Assembly (NCBI RefSeq): GCF_036785885.1 | Contig: NC_092322.1 | Coordinates: forward strand, 13,662,466 to 13,726,465 | DNA from: Coffea arabica | Lineage: Eukaryota > Streptophyta > Magnoliopsida > Gentianales > Rubiaceae | Length of the DNA stretch: 64,000 nucleotides | Direction of reading: 5' to 3' | In this document: positions 34,309-46,312 of the stretch, piece after piece | How positions within the stretch are numbered: position 1 is the stretch's first letter | Layout: the number at the start of each line of letters is the position of its first letter | Notes under the pieces: model-generated | The model's input: only the letters and a program-made list of their open reading frames with translations | Databases searched by the model: none | What the model was told of the DNA's origin: nothing | Position numbers and translations under genes: made by a program

Positions 34309-36326
34309 ATGGAAAGCTTTTCTCCCAACTGGGCTGCGTGTGCACTCGCGTGGGTTGCAACGGTGGTTATTATCACCCAACTCTCGAAGCATTTCCATCA
34401 GAAAAAACTCAACCTCCCACCAGGTCCAAGGCAATGGCCAATAATTGGAAACTTAAACCTCATTGGCACCCTTCCTCATCGCTCACTCCATCATCTCTCC
34501 CTAACATATGGCCCCCTAATGCACCTTCAGTTCGGCTCCTTCCCGGTTGTCGTTGGCTCCTCTGTGGAGATGGCCAAAGTTTTCCTCAAAACCATGGACC
34601 TCACATTTGCAGGGAGGCCTAAAACTGCAGCCGGAAAATATATCACTTATAATTACTCCGACCTGCTTTGGTCCCCTTACGGACCATACTGCTGCCAGGC
34701 ACGTAAGATTTTCCTTACGGAATTATTTAGTGCAAAAAGACTCGAATCATACGAACATATTCAGGTGGAAGAAATGAATTCACTTCTGCTGCAGCTATTC
34801 AAATCATCGGGCAAGCCTGTCGTTTTGAAAGATTATCTTTCAACAGGGAGTTTGAACGTGATTAGCAGGATGGTCCTGGGGAAAACATACATTGATGAGT
34901 CTGAGAACTCAATTGTCACGCCCGAAGAGTTCAGGCAAATGATGGACGAGTTTTTTTTGCTGACTGGTGTGTTTAACATTGGTGATTTCATACCCTGGAT
35001 CGATTTCTTGGATTTGCAAGGGTATATCAAGAGGATGAAAATCTTGAGCAAGAAATTTGATAGGTTTCTGGAGCATGTTCTCGATGAGCATAATGCCCAA
35101 AGGAAGGACGAAACTAATTGCGTCAGCAAGGACTTGGTGGACGTCCTTCTGGGCCTTGCAGATGATCCCACTTTGGAGGTGAAGCTAGAGAGGCGTGAAG
35201 TCAAGGCATTGACTCTGGTATATGTTACTTAAAAACTGCATAACGCATGCTGTCAACTTTTAAACGACTGAAAACTTGAGAGAAAATAGTCAGTGATCTT
35301 TTGAACTTCAATACTCTCCCAAAAATTTCTTTGCTACTGGAAACTTGAGAGAAAGTAGTCAGGATCTTTGGAGTTTGATGAAAATTTTTCAGTGGAGGCA
35401 GAATTAACAAGAAAATTGCTTTTGATAAAGGTACTCAAACAAGTAAGACATTGTTGACCATGTACAGTCAATTTGCAACTTAAAAAGTTTGTGGGTAAAG
35501 TCAGTTTGCATGTCAAGAAGTTGATTAGAACTTGAGTTTTGCTGATAAGTTGGTTCTATTCATTTTTAGCTATTTTTTATTATTTTTATTACGTTGTCAT
35601 CCAGATATCACATCCACAACATTGAGACATAATAAGTTTAAGAACTTCAATAATTGGACTAAGTTTCTTGCTGCACTTTGCGTAATGATTGAACTCTAGG
35701 ACCTACTTACTGCTGGAACCGAGACCTCAGCGATTACAATAGAATGGGCCATTTCGGAGCTACTGAAAAACCCAGAAATATTCGACAAGGCAGGCGAAGA
35801 ACTCGACCGTGTTATTGGTCAGAATCGATGGGTGAAAGAGAAGGACATGCCAAATCTTCCTTACATAGAGGCTATTGTTAAAGAAACAATGCGTATGCAC
35901 CCCGCCGCATTGCTAACGCCAAGATGTGCTCGCGAAGATTGCAAAGTTGCAGGGTACGATATTCAAAAGGGAACCCGAGTCGCCGTCAATGTTTGGTCAA
36001 TTGGGAGGGACCCCGAATTGTGGGAGAAGCCAGAGGAATTTTGGCCCGACAGATTCATGGGAAAGGACATTGACTTCAAAGGGCAAGACTGTAAGTTCCT
36101 ACCATTTGGTGCTGGAAGAAGAATGTGCCCAGCGTACAGTTTAGGCCTCAAGGTTGTCCAATCTAGTTTGGCCAATCTTTTACATGGATACAGATGGAAG
36201 TTGCCAAATGACATGAAACCTGAGGACCTGGACATGGAAGAAATATTCGGCATTACTACACCAAGAAAAATCCCACTTGTTGCCATTGTTGAGCCTCGGC
36301 TTCCTTGTAATCTTTATTCACTATGA
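34309..36326 (+). CDS. cytochrome P450 copy 2 (CYP71 clan, CYP92-like), two exons
   Basis: Exon 1 is 34309-35217, the intron 35218-35699 (GT...AG, phase 0) and exon 2 35700-36326, giving 511 aa, a normal plant P450 length. An N-terminal membrane anchor (residues about 8-28) is followed by the hinge LPPGPRQWP. The I-helix reads AGTETS, the K-helix ETMRMHP, the PERF region WPDRF and the heme loop FGAGRRMCPA. The family oxidises small molecules at the ER membrane with electrons from P450 reductase. CYP92 members are annotated as flavonoid 3'-hydroxylase-like or homoterpene synthase-like, so the substrate cannot be set here. Oddities: the last Gly of the FxxGxRxCxG consensus is Ala, and the C-helix reads YCCQARK, where most P450s have Trp (WxxxR). 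The frame is open, but activity is in doubt. Its intron lacks about 200 bp found in copies 1 and 3. Confidence 0.9.
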
Positions 36327-36962
36327 TTCACTACGTATATGTTTGATCTCCCAGTATCATCATTATCAACTTGTGTTCAAATAAATCAGCCCTGCAAGTT
36401 TAGAATTTGTAGCTGCACTTATATGTGTTTGCCAATTGCCACAACGCTACAAACCCTTGCAGTAGGTGCATGGCATAAGCGAAATCACTGAGATTTTTAT
36501 AGCTATTGAAGTCCAAATTTGTGCGCAATTGTGTGAAACTGTGAATATGCACACCCCTGATGTTCCAAATACAATCTATAACATTCTGACGCTCATTTAA
36601 ATCTGCAATAGCAGGCTTACGGTCAAAGCAATGTGCTCTCTGCCATCTTTCCTCTTTGCATCTTCCATCATTCCCCTCGCCAAGGCCAGAAGTTGTTCCT
36701 ACTTCCTGTGCACCTCTAAGCCATCCCACTGGATTGGTGCTACTTTCCATACTTGTGCAATGTCAGAGAAAAAGGGCATATGCTCAAGCGTTTCTGTTTG
36801 GTCCTCACGGCATCTATACTTATGATCCTCTTTCCCTGTTATCTGCCTAATTACTTCATTCCCGGATAATATTCTTAGGAGACATTTCCAGATAAAATGT
36901 TTAATTATGCTTAAGTTTGAGACTTCAAAGAATCTTATTAGACATGCTTATTAAATTTATTT
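36327..36962 (+). repeat. 3' flank of P450 copy 2
   Basis: Shared with the other copies up to about 36755, with a polyadenylation-like CAAATAAATCAG near 36385. The sequence then diverges, and the purine-rich tract found after copies 1 and 3 is missing. No other gene. Confidence 0.7.
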
Positions 36963-37423
36963 GGGCAAATTACATATAATCCCCTATAGTTTTGTATAAT
37001 GTCAAATGACGCCTCTAAGGTTTCAAAATAGCAGCATAACCCCTGTGATTTTTTGTAAAGTAAAAGATAGATGGAATGCATAATCAATTATGGCGATTAG
37101 ACCACACGTGCTATAAAAGTGGGTGTAATTAAATCATAATATCAATTTAATCCCTTATATTGCATAAATGTCGACTTTATCTTGGTGGTCTTTGCATTTA
37201 TCCATATAATCCCCGTATGATGTTGTATAAGATGCCAAACTGTTGTTTGATTTAGCATTTAAATAAGGGTAATACTGTTATTTCAACTAATGGCGTCATA
37301 TAAACTATTTTTTGTCAAATTTCTAATTTATATGAAATCATAGGCAGTGAAGTGATTATTTTAAAACTTTGAGGGGTTCTATAACAATAGATGAAACTGC
37401 AGGGGATTATTGGTAATTTATCC
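36963..37423. mobile_element. MITE with about 30-bp terminal inverted repeats
   Basis: Left end GGGCAAATTACATATAATCC, right end (reversed) GGATAAATTACCAATAATCC, with the similarity running on into CCCCT.(T/C)AGTTT. The flanks AATTTATTT and AGTTTGTTT could be a decayed 9-bp duplication, as made by Mutator-like elements. 461 bp, no ORF. Confidence 0.65.
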
Positions 37424-38711
37424 AGTTTGTTTTGTTCATTAGTTTAGGTACATGGACATATATTGTCCTGCGTGTGTTTTCAAATTGAATTCTTATTGGG
37501 TTCATACCATGGGAATCATGTGAAATAAATCTCTTACTGTAACATGTGGTTGAGGGGAAACATCTTAGCCAGTTCTCTATATGGTTCAAAGAAAATTACT
37601 TCATTACCAGTTTATATCAAAACTGTTTCGCACTTTTATCATTTTCTGATATAATTGCGAAATTTAGAGGTTTTATCAAAACTAATATCTATCGAAAGTT
37701 TATCAGACGATCAATTTTTTGGCTTAATTTGGTGTTCCCTCGAAGCCTGAGCAAAAGCAGCTTATTATCTTCAAAACAGATGTTCCAATACTGAGAGGAA
37801 TTTATTCCATTCCGAGTTTTCTTGTAGGACATATTTTCATCCTAAGGCCGTTGATCCAATCTCTTAATTGGGTTTTCATGATAGTGATTGAAGGAAAATG
37901 TTTCCATCACTTCCAAAATGCATTTTCAATTTCGATACGTTTTCATTAATGGGTTCATTTTGGTCGAATCGATTGGTCTCCAGATTCATAATTCTCTCAA
38001 TTCTGACATGCGTTCATTATTTAAAACTCGAGACTGAGAAGTGAAGCTACCAAGCTAAGGGGATCAAAAGCCAAGGTGTCGGCAGAATTAGGCAGGCTAA
38101 CAACAAGGCGACTGATGCGATAGATACAAGGTAATATGAAAGAGACAAACAAGTGTCGGCAGAATTAGGCTGGTTTATCACAAATCGACTGATGTGATAC
38201 GTACAAGGTAATATGAAAAAGATAAACGAACAACAAAATAAAATAAAAAGTGCACCAGAAACAAAACCCAAATATTTTCCTATTGTCATGGCGTAATCAG
38301 TGGTGGATTTAGGACCCAAGATTAGGAGGCAATTACTACGATTAAGGCAAAAATTTTGTTGACAAATGTTAATAACCAGTATGGTAGTTGTGTGAATTTT
38401 ATTGAAATTATATAGTATTTTGCAACAATAACAACTAGATGATAATTTTTTTTGTATAGTAGACAACAAAAAATTTTTATGTTTATTTTTATGTGCCCAA
38501 ACTTTTGAAATCCCCTTTTTTCCCCAAAATTTTCAACTACTACTTGTCTCCATTTTAAACGTGCCATCATTTATAAACTGGGGATAATTTTAGAAACCTC
38601 CCTTGAGGTTTTTAACAATTTCACTCAACTCTCCTGAGATTTCAATAATTATATTGACCTCCCTTGATCTAATCAAATGACTAAAATATCCTTCACTTAA
38701 TAGTTAATTCA
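37424..38711. other. intergenic sequence without a recognised gene
   Basis: Contains a short direct repeat (GTGTCGGCAGAATTAGGC at about 38076 and 38152, with similar sequence after each) and, from 38580, a segment with ACCTCCCTTGAGGTTT, a motif of dispersed plant repeats. The Copia element that follows is inserted in this segment. ORFs here are short and unconvincing. Confidence 0.5.
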
Positions 38712-39672
38712 TGTAATGCCCGGTGCAACCCAATGAGTACAAACAATTTCACAATGATGCACAAAGATATATCAAATATAAGCACAATAAAGAAAACTTA
38801 ATTAAAGAGAAAAGATAAGAAATGCAAACCAAATATCAATCCAATAACCTCTTCAATTGATGGCGATGCTAACCAAGATGTACAAGTGAAGGTTCACTCC
38901 TTCCTCACCCCAAATACTCTTTGGTTGAGCCAAGGAGTTTTACAACAATTCTAGTTAACCCTCAACAACCTACACTTGAAAGATCACTCACCCAATTAAG
39001 AACTATTTTATACAAATGAGGCAACCTTCACCAAGGTTTTACCACTCCAAGTGATAGGTTCACCTTCACCAAGGTTTTCACTTGAGCAACCTCACAACCC
39101 AACTTTCCCAACCCCTTATACAACCAACAAAGAATCTTTCTACTCAAAAATCTCACTTGTAAGCTTGTATTTTGTGTTGGCAAAAGTCTCTAGTCTTCTT
39201 GTGCTTTGGGGTTTTTATAGAAGGTGAGAAATGGCTCCAAAAGACTCTCCAACGGTCAAATATTAAATGCTGTCAAAACTAGCCGTTGGCCTGTCGGACG
39301 TCCGACAGGTGCCTGTCGGACGTCCGAACCACCTGTCGGACGTCCGAACCCTGCGTCCGAACGTAGGCAGAGAGTCATCAAATCTTTGCGAAATTTCTCG
39401 GACGTCCGATGCGATCGATGTGCGTCCGAGGCGTGCGTCCGATCCTTCCGGACGTCCGATGCTTCCTCACGAGCGTCCGACAGAGTTTCCTTCTTGATGT
39501 TCTTCATCCTTTCGGACGTCCGATAGCGTCCGACATGAGTGCCCTGTTTTTGCTTCTTCTTTTATGCCACAAGAATCTCTTCTAACAAATTACTCACATA
39601 AAAACATTAGCCCAAATCTACATTTTGGTTTGTTAATCATCAAAACCAAGGATTGATCGACCAAGGTCAACA
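38712..39672 (-). repeat. 3' LTR of the gag-only Copia element
   Basis: On the minus strand it runs TGTTGACC...GGCATTACA. It has six GGACGTCC palindromes and extra CGTCCGA half sites at about 39293-39535. Its start resembles that of the Sirevirus-like LTR at 2736 (CTTGGTTTTGATGAT). Confidence 0.93.
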
Positions 39673-39695
39673 ATCTCCCCCTTTTTGATGATGAC
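39673..39695 (-). other. polypurine tract of the gag-only Copia element
   Basis: On the minus strand, TGATGACAATGATG-like context is replaced by CATCATCAAAAAGGGGGAG directly before the 3' LTR, nearly the same as the tract at 2715-2735 of the first Copia element. Confidence 0.8.
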
Positions 39696-39917
39696 AAACA
39701 AAATGAAGATTTCTTTTATCAAATAAGTTCAAATAAAGCTCCCCCTTAGAAAGTGCCAACATACAAAGAAATTTCAATAAATCCTACTCCCCCTTTTGGC
39801 ATCAATCAAAAACAAACTCCCCCTTTATTTTTCAAATCAAGACCATATTGAATATCAAAATTTTCAATTGTACTTACAACCATATAGCACTTCTTGGATC
39901 AAATCATCATGATGTGC

Positions 39918-41465
39918 CTAAATATGAGAAATTTCATTTGGTACCCTTTCTTTATAGGGTCCTTGGGAGTTAATACGACATGATCTAGCAATCCACATGA
40001 ATTTCATGCCTTTTCTCATATTTTTCTTTACATAGCAATCATTTTGCATATGTCCAAATTTGCAACAAAAGTTACACATGATAGAAGTATTTTGCACATA
40101 GGTGGATTTAATGCAACTAATTTTCTTACTTCTTATCATAGCAAACTTATTTGTGCCTTGAAAAGATTTGCTTTCTTTTGTTTGAGAAAACTTTTGTTTT
40201 TCATTTTGGAGAAACTCGTTCAAGTCATTAATTCTTTTCTTTAACACATTTTGTTCCTCCAACATTTTTTCATAAAACTTTGTTTTCTCTTCTAACTTCC
40301 TTTTCAAATTATTTTTGCAATCAAAAACACTTTTTTGTTTTTTTAAATCATCATTTTCCATTCTCAAACATTTGTTTTCTTGAAACAGTTTGGAGTTTTC
40401 TTCCAACAAATCATTTATTTTTGTTTTCAAATCTTTATTTTTAGCATAAGATTTTCTCAAACTTTTATGCATTTTAATCATAAGAATTTTCACATCATCA
40501 TCTTCATTATCTTCATCACAAGAAGAGTGATAAGAACTTACCTCATCTTCTCCAACGGCCATTAGTGCCATTTGGGCCAACTCTTCTTTTTCTCTTTTTG
40601 AATTGCATTCATCCCATGTAATTTTGCAATCTCCTCTTGAGCATCTCTTGTTGAAGGTTTTCTTGGAACTTTTGATGTGAGGAGTTGTATCATTGTCCAC
40701 TTCCATGAATTCATTACCCATGAAGGATGGGTTATCCCCCACTTGAGATGCTTTAAAAGCTATGCCTCTCTTATACATTCTTGCATTTTCTTCCTCTTGC
40801 ACTTTGAATTTCAGCTTTAATTCATAAGAGGTTAGGGTATCCACAAGAGATTCAATGGACATAGAATTTAAATCCTTTGCCTCTTCTATAGCATTTATTT
40901 TGTTTTCCCATTCTTTTGGCAAGGCATTCAAAATCTTTCTATTTTTCTCACCCAAAGAATATTCTTTTCCAAGCAATTTAAGATCTTCAATAATGTCACA
41001 AAATCTACTACACATCTTATCAACATTTTCAAGAGGATGCATTTTGAAAAATTCATATTGAGAAACAAGCAAAGATTTCTTTTGTTCTTTAATATCTTGG
41101 TTACCTTCATGAAATACACACAATTTATCCCAAATATCTTTAGCTGATTTACAACCTTTAATCCTGCTAGATTCATTTACATCTAATGCATTGTACAATA
41201 TACACATGGCCTTGGCATTTAAAGAAAGGTATCTCTTGTCTTTTTCATTCAATTCTTGTCTAGTCTTTAATCTACTCAAATTGGTGGTGGAGTCAACTAT
41301 TCTAGCTTCATAAGGACCATCTTCTACCACATACCATAATTCAATATAAACGGATTGTAAGAAAATCATCATTCTTTGTTTCCACATGCTAAAATGAGAA
41401 CCATTAAACATAGGTGGTCTATCAATAGATTGCCCTTCTAAAAAAGAAACTTTTATGGTTGCCAT
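39918..41465 (-). CDS. Gag of the Sirevirus-type Copia element
   Basis: 515 aa, open, with its ATG about 43 bp after the primer site. It has an N-terminal gag domain of the plant Copia type (FNGSHFSMWKQRM, then a UBN2-like region to about residue 230). A Lys/Glu-rich coiled coil spans about residues 335-440, and one zinc knuckle CNFCCKFGHMQNDC (CX2CX4HX4C) lies near residue 478. A large gag with a coiled coil is typical of Sireviruses. Role: capsid/nucleocapsid that packages RNA. It ends a few residues after the knuckle in sequence resembling the linker to protease, so pol was lost by deletion just past gag. No frameshift or stop; it is probably still expressible. Confidence 0.92.
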   Translation of the reverse strand: MATIKVSFLEGQSIDRPPMFNGSHFSMWKQRMMIFLQSVYIELWYVVEDGPYEARIVDSTTNLSRLKTRQELNEKDKRYLSLNAKAMCILYNALDVNESSRIKGCKSAKDIWDKLCVFHEGNQDIKEQKKSLLVSQYEFFKMHPLENVDKMCSRFCDIIEDLKLLGKEYSLGEKNRKILNALPKEWENKINAIEEAKDLNSMSIESLVDTLTSYELKLKFKVQEEENARMYKRGIAFKASQVGDNPSFMGNEFMEVDNDTTPHIKSSKKTFNKRCSRGDCKITWDECNSKREKEELAQMALMAVGEDEVSSYHSSCDEDNEDDDVKILMIKMHKSLRKSYAKNKDLKTKINDLLEENSKLFQENKCLRMENDDLKKQKSVFDCKNNLKRKLEEKTKFYEKMLEEQNVLKKRINDLNEFLQNEKQKFSQTKESKSFQGTNKFAMIRSKKISCIKSTYVQNTSIMCNFCCKFGHMQNDCYVKKNMRKGMKFMWIARSCRINSQGPYKERVPNEISHI

Positions 41466-41507
41466 GATCTTTACTCTAAGCGGTTAAGCTTGATCAAAAG
41501 AGACCAA

Positions 41508-41519
41508 GCTCTGATACCA
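41508..41519 (-). other. primer binding site (tRNA-Met type)
   Basis: On the minus strand TGGTATCAGAGC, two bases inside the 5' LTR. This is the initiator-Met tRNA complement used by most plant Copia elements. Confidence 0.9.
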
Positions 41520-41521
41520 AT

Positions 41522-42482
41522 TGTAATGCCCGGTGCAACCCAATGAGTACAAACAATTTCACAATGATGCACAAAGATATATCAAATATAAGCACAATAA
41601 AGAAAACTTAATTAAAGAGAAAAGATAAGAAATGCAAACCAAATATCAATCCAATAGCCTCTTCAATTGATGGCGATGCTAACCAAGATGTACAAGTGAA
41701 GGTTCACTCCTTCCTCACCCCAAATACTCTTTGGTTGAGCCAAGGAGTTTTACAACAATTCTAGTTAACCCTCAACAACCTACACTTGAAAGATCACTCA
41801 CCCAATTAAGAACTATTTTATACAAATGAGGCAACCTTCACCAAGGTTTTACCACTCCAAGTGATAGGTTCACCTTCACCAAGGTTTTCACTTGAGCAAC
41901 CTCACAACCCAACTTTCCCAACCCCTTATACAACCAACAAAGAATCTTTCTACTCAAAAATCTCACTTGTAAGCTTGTATTTTGTGTTGGCAAAAGTCTC
42001 TAGTCTTCTTGTGCTTTGGGGTTTTTATAGAAGGTGAGAAATGGCTCCAAAAGACTCTCCAACGGTCAAATATTAAATGCTGTCAAAACTAGCCGTTGGC
42101 CTGTCGGACGTCCGACAGGTGCCTGTCGGACGTCCGAACCACCTGTCGGACGTCCGAACCCTGCGTCCGAACGTAGGCAGAGAGTCATCAAATCTTTGCG
42201 AAATTTCTCGGACGTCCGATGCGATCGATGTGCGTCCGAGGCGTGCGTCCGATCCTTCCGGACGTCCGATGCTTCCTCACGAGCGTCCGACAGAGTTTCC
42301 TTCTTGATGTTCTTCATCCTTTCGGACGTCCGATAGCGTCCGACATGAGTGCCCTGTTTTTGCTTCTTCTTTTATGCCACAAGAATCTGTTCTAACAAAT
42401 TACTCACATAAAAACATTAGCCCAAATCTACATTTTGGTTTGTTAATCATCAAAACCAAGGATTGATCGACCAAGGTCAACA
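41522..42482 (-). repeat. 5' LTR of the gag-only Copia element
   Basis: 961 bp, virtually identical to 38712-39672 (differences seen near the CAATA(A/G)CCTC and AGAATCT(C/G)TTC positions). The promoter for the minus-strand transcript should lie here. Confidence 0.93.
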
Positions 42483-43335
42483 ATTCATAAAGGGACATTT
42501 AAATCCGTAAAATACTTCTTATTATTTTACTTGTCATTTATTCATCTCAAAAACAACCTCCATCCATTTCCTAATGTTCATTTCTTCCTCTCTCAGTCCT
42601 TCTCTCTTCCCTTCTTTCTTACTCTTCTCTTTTTTTCCTCCTATAATGGCTTCTCCCTCTCACCAAATATCGTGCTTCATTGTTACCAACCACACCACTA
42701 TCAATTTTTTATCATCTCCAAAATTTATCTGCATTTTTTTGTCTTCTTGCCTCTTTCTTACTATAAAACTTTTAGACCCTTTCATTCTTTTTCAATGTTT
42801 TTACTCTTTACAAATGTTAGCCAATTGAAGTCACCAAATTAATAATGTGCATACTGTGAATTTTATTATTAAACTAGGGGAAGATTAAAAAGGTGGCAAT
42901 GATATAGGGACAAAAAAAATGAAATTGAGAGTTGGAAGATAAAGAAGTGATCATTATGTTTGTTAAGTAAAATAGTTTAGCAATTAAAAAACTCATTGGT
43001 TCTCTCTTTTATTTCTGCTTATTGATTGTGGTTTTACTATAAAGGTAGAATTTTGTCTGTATTTCTAGGTGTGCTAGAGCAATAATGAATTATATTCTTC
43101 AGGACATGGGGGCATTTCTTGATTTAGTATTGGTAGTGGTGGTTGAGAGTTGCATTGGATAAGAATTAGCAAGTAATGAATTTTAAAATGAATTGGAGTC
43201 GCTGGACTCTATTTATTTTAGTGAGTATGTCATGTATAAGATTTCTTGGTTTTGACGGCTTATTAGTCTTGGACCATTGGTAGGATGTGGACGAAGGAAA
43301 TCACATGTCAAATTTCATTTGATTTGTGGCTGGAA
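42483..43335. other. intergenic sequence between Copia element and inverted-repeat element
   Basis: CT-rich near 42570-42700 with overlapping low-complexity ORFs. From about 43250 it matches the P450 intergenic unit. No gene. Confidence 0.5.
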
Positions 43336-44739
43336 GGCTAAGGAAGCTGTAGGTCCTGAAGCAAAATTAATTGGTCCCCAAAAATTGCCATACAACAAAC
43401 AAATCTTTTTAAAGGTTTTTTTAACTAAATAAAATATTCCCTCCCAAATTAGTTTTCATTTACCAAATTTCTGTTATGTGAGTAAATGAAAACTTTCACA
43501 ACCATTACTTCTTTTAAAATAATTTTAAGTGTAACTAAATGTACATATTCTATATTTATTTGTCTCTTTTCATTTTTTATATTCCATCTAGGATGTCTAA
43601 TCATTATTTTGTGAAAAATGAAAAAACTATATATATTTTTCTTTATAATTAGTCAATTATTAATTGGTAAAGTTCTAATTAATTTCATCCATTATCTAAC
43701 TTACAAGAAAGGAACGGATATCTTCTAAATACAAAGTTCAAAATCAATTACTAATCTTTTACAATCATTTGAATATCCATTTGTACGTTTTCTGTTGAAG
43801 GAACTTTACTTATTACAATCTTTTCTTTACACTTCTCTAAAATAGCATGAAATATGGCAAGCGATATTGTCAGAGCAATTATCTTTAGCGTATTTTACTC
43901 AAATGCCAAGATCACCCTTAATCAATCAACTTTATATATGTTCATTGATTTTTCTAGGATCCATTGTGTATTAATTACTCCATTTTTCGCTCTCTAATTA
44001 AGTATTTCCCATTAGGATCTCTCATTCTTCTTTCTATCATTTTCATTTCTCTTTATCTCACTCACACATTAATAGATCTATTATTTCATAATTGAATAAT
44101 ATAGTTTTTGCCTTAATCTTTTCTTGTATCATTTTGGTTCTATGCATTCTTGCTTTGTTATTCAATCCTAAAACTTTTATTTATTCATTTATTTATTTTT
44201 TACAAATAGAACTTCATTTAAAACCAACAAATTTTAATTTAAAATAATTATTATTATGATGTCATTGTAACTCAATACTTTAGCATAAATTTTTTTGACA
44301 TGCAACATGCATTTTTCTTTGAATTTTGCTTGATTATCAGGCCTGTAAGCAACTAATACTATTAAAACTTTACCATCTTTTTCTATGTTATATTTATCAT
44401 GTAAGTCTTGACTTTTATCTTTTATCGAATATTCATATTTATCATGTAAGACATGATTTCTATTAAGTATTTGTATTCGCTAATAATTAGATGAAAATAA
44501 GTTTAAATTACATTACATTATATATCCCATGAATATTAAAGGGAAAGTAATGTTATTTTTTGGAATTATTTTTATTTTAAACTACTATTTAATTTGACTT
44601 AAATTACATTGTGTTTGAAAAAGAACCTTTTGAGAAAAATTTTAAAAATAAAAAAATATAAGAGCAAGTAGAATTAATATACGAGAAATTATTAAAGCCA
44701 AGACCAATTTAGTAAATCATGAAAATAATTGATAAATTA

Positions 44740-44791
<52 letters not shown>

Positions 44792-45950
44792 GGAGAATGT
44801 GAGTGAGTAGGAAAAAACTTTAATTGGACAGAGAAGAAGAGGAGTAATTAGTGTTTAATGGATTAAAAATCAAGAAAAATATATGGAGTTGACTGATTAA
44901 AGATAACTTTAGCATTTGAGAAAATTTTGCTTTGGCCGGAACATTATTACTCTGGATGGAAATATTGCAAACCATGAAATATTACTATAATTCTTAACAT
45001 GTCACTATTGAATCAAGAGTTAAGGTTCATTGGAAAGCAATCATTAAACAGTAGTATATGAATTGATTATTGTTATTCTGTATAACTTTCAGAGTATGTT
45101 TTATGTTTAGTGTCTTATATTCATTAAATTTATTATTTTAGTTCATTTATATCCATTTTTTTGGAAAATTAAAATTCGAAGATAAAAGATGCCATGCAAA
45201 TGCACTGGTGAATAACTGGTGGCCTAGTTATATTGCTTGCATGTCCACAGAGTGACCATGCTAACGCTACATTAATACACCAGTCCGTTGGTAATACTTG
45301 TTTGCATTACTCATACTTTTGCAGTTCTTAATTAATTACTTGTATTACTTATTCTTTCTTCCCAACAATTCTACAGCCCATTATCATCATTCCAATTTAT
45401 TTCAATTTATTGCAAAGCCTTTGGATAATCGGATGTTCGACCGAGTTTAATTAATCAAATTTAATATGAATTCACTTCAGTCAAATAGATTTCAATATGG
45501 TCTTGGTACAAACAAAATTATGAGAGTGCTCAATTGGTTTGAAAGTAATTCTGAGTTCTTGATTTTGTATTTTAATTGACACACACACACGCACCATGTC
45601 ACAGATGTTCACTCCACGTTATTGCAGATATTTAATATTCTTAACTACTATTTTCGTTTATTCTTTTTTCCGTCTCTTCATTTTCCTTCTTTCTTTTTCT
45701 TGATCACTTGCGTTTTGTGAAATTATTTTTCATATTTCCAATAGTTTGCTTTACTTGGCTTTTCATATTTGTAATTATTTTTCATCAATATCAATTTCTT
45801 CATATTTATGACTAACAATCTAATAGGGATTTATGCCTTTCCAAATTGTTAATTATTTGGTTAAAAAAACCTTTAAAAATGATTTGTTTTATTGTATGGC
45901 AATTTTTGGGGACCAATTATTTTTCCTTCAAGCCCCACCTCTTTCTTGCT
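43336..45950. mobile_element. long inverted-repeat element upstream of P450 copy 3
   Basis: Left arm about 43336-43452, right arm about 45841-45950 in reverse, sharing CAAAATTAATTGGTCCCC (one base different), AAAAATTGCCATAC and TTTTTAAAGGTTTTTTTAAC. It is longer than the copy at 31841 because of extra sequence at about 43850-45000, which includes a (GA)n run. No coding capacity. Confidence 0.6.
44744..44789 (+). repeat. (GA)n microsatellite
   Basis: About 23 uninterrupted GA units. Confidence 0.95.
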
Positions 45951-46312
45951 TGGTTTGTTGTAAGAGTTACACAGATCCTGTTTGATAACCTAATTAAATA
46001 TTTAAATTTAATGAATTTATATCTTAACAATTTTGTATGGCCCCTTATAACCGCTAATTTTCTTTTGTAAATCAATAATTAAAACTTAAAACTTATGCTA
46101 TTGGCTTAATTATGGGGTTTTGGTTCTGCCGCTGCACTTGAGATACTCAGCCCCCTTTAATAAGCCCCGTACCCAACCTAATCAATGTAATGCTACCACT
46201 TTACCTTGCCCACGTGCATTTATTTTACAACATTTTTGGCTGCAATTTGTGAAGACGGTGGAATTGCTCTCCAATTTCATAGCCATCTTGTGGCAACATA
46301 ATGAAAAGTATA

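Larger units (their letters stand above)
38712..42482 (-). mobile_element. gag-only Copia (Sirevirus-type) element, very young
   Basis: 3771 bp on the minus strand, with two 961-bp LTRs (38712-39672 and 41522-42482) that by eye differ at only two positions. Perfect target duplication ATTCA (38707-38711 and 42483-42487). Order on the minus strand: LTR, tRNA-Met-type primer site, gag, polypurine tract, LTR. Protease, integrase and reverse transcriptase are absent, so it is non-autonomous. It fits the class of terminal-repeat elements with gag (TR-GAG) described in plants. Confidence 0.95.

Noticed and set aside
38047..38469. 140-codon minus-strand ORF with hydrophobic stretches
   Set aside because: No recognisable family, AT-rich, overlapped by another ORF, and it runs through short direct repeats.
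39293..39535. Regularly repeated GTCGGACGTCCGA resembling a CRISPR array
   Set aside because: Spacing is irregular, units are 12-14 bp palindromes, and they are inside a plant retroelement LTR.
39224..42336. Repeated ORFs on both strands at 39224-39526 and 42034-42336
   Set aside because: They lie in the LTRs of the minus-strand Copia element and arise from the GGACGTCC repeats.
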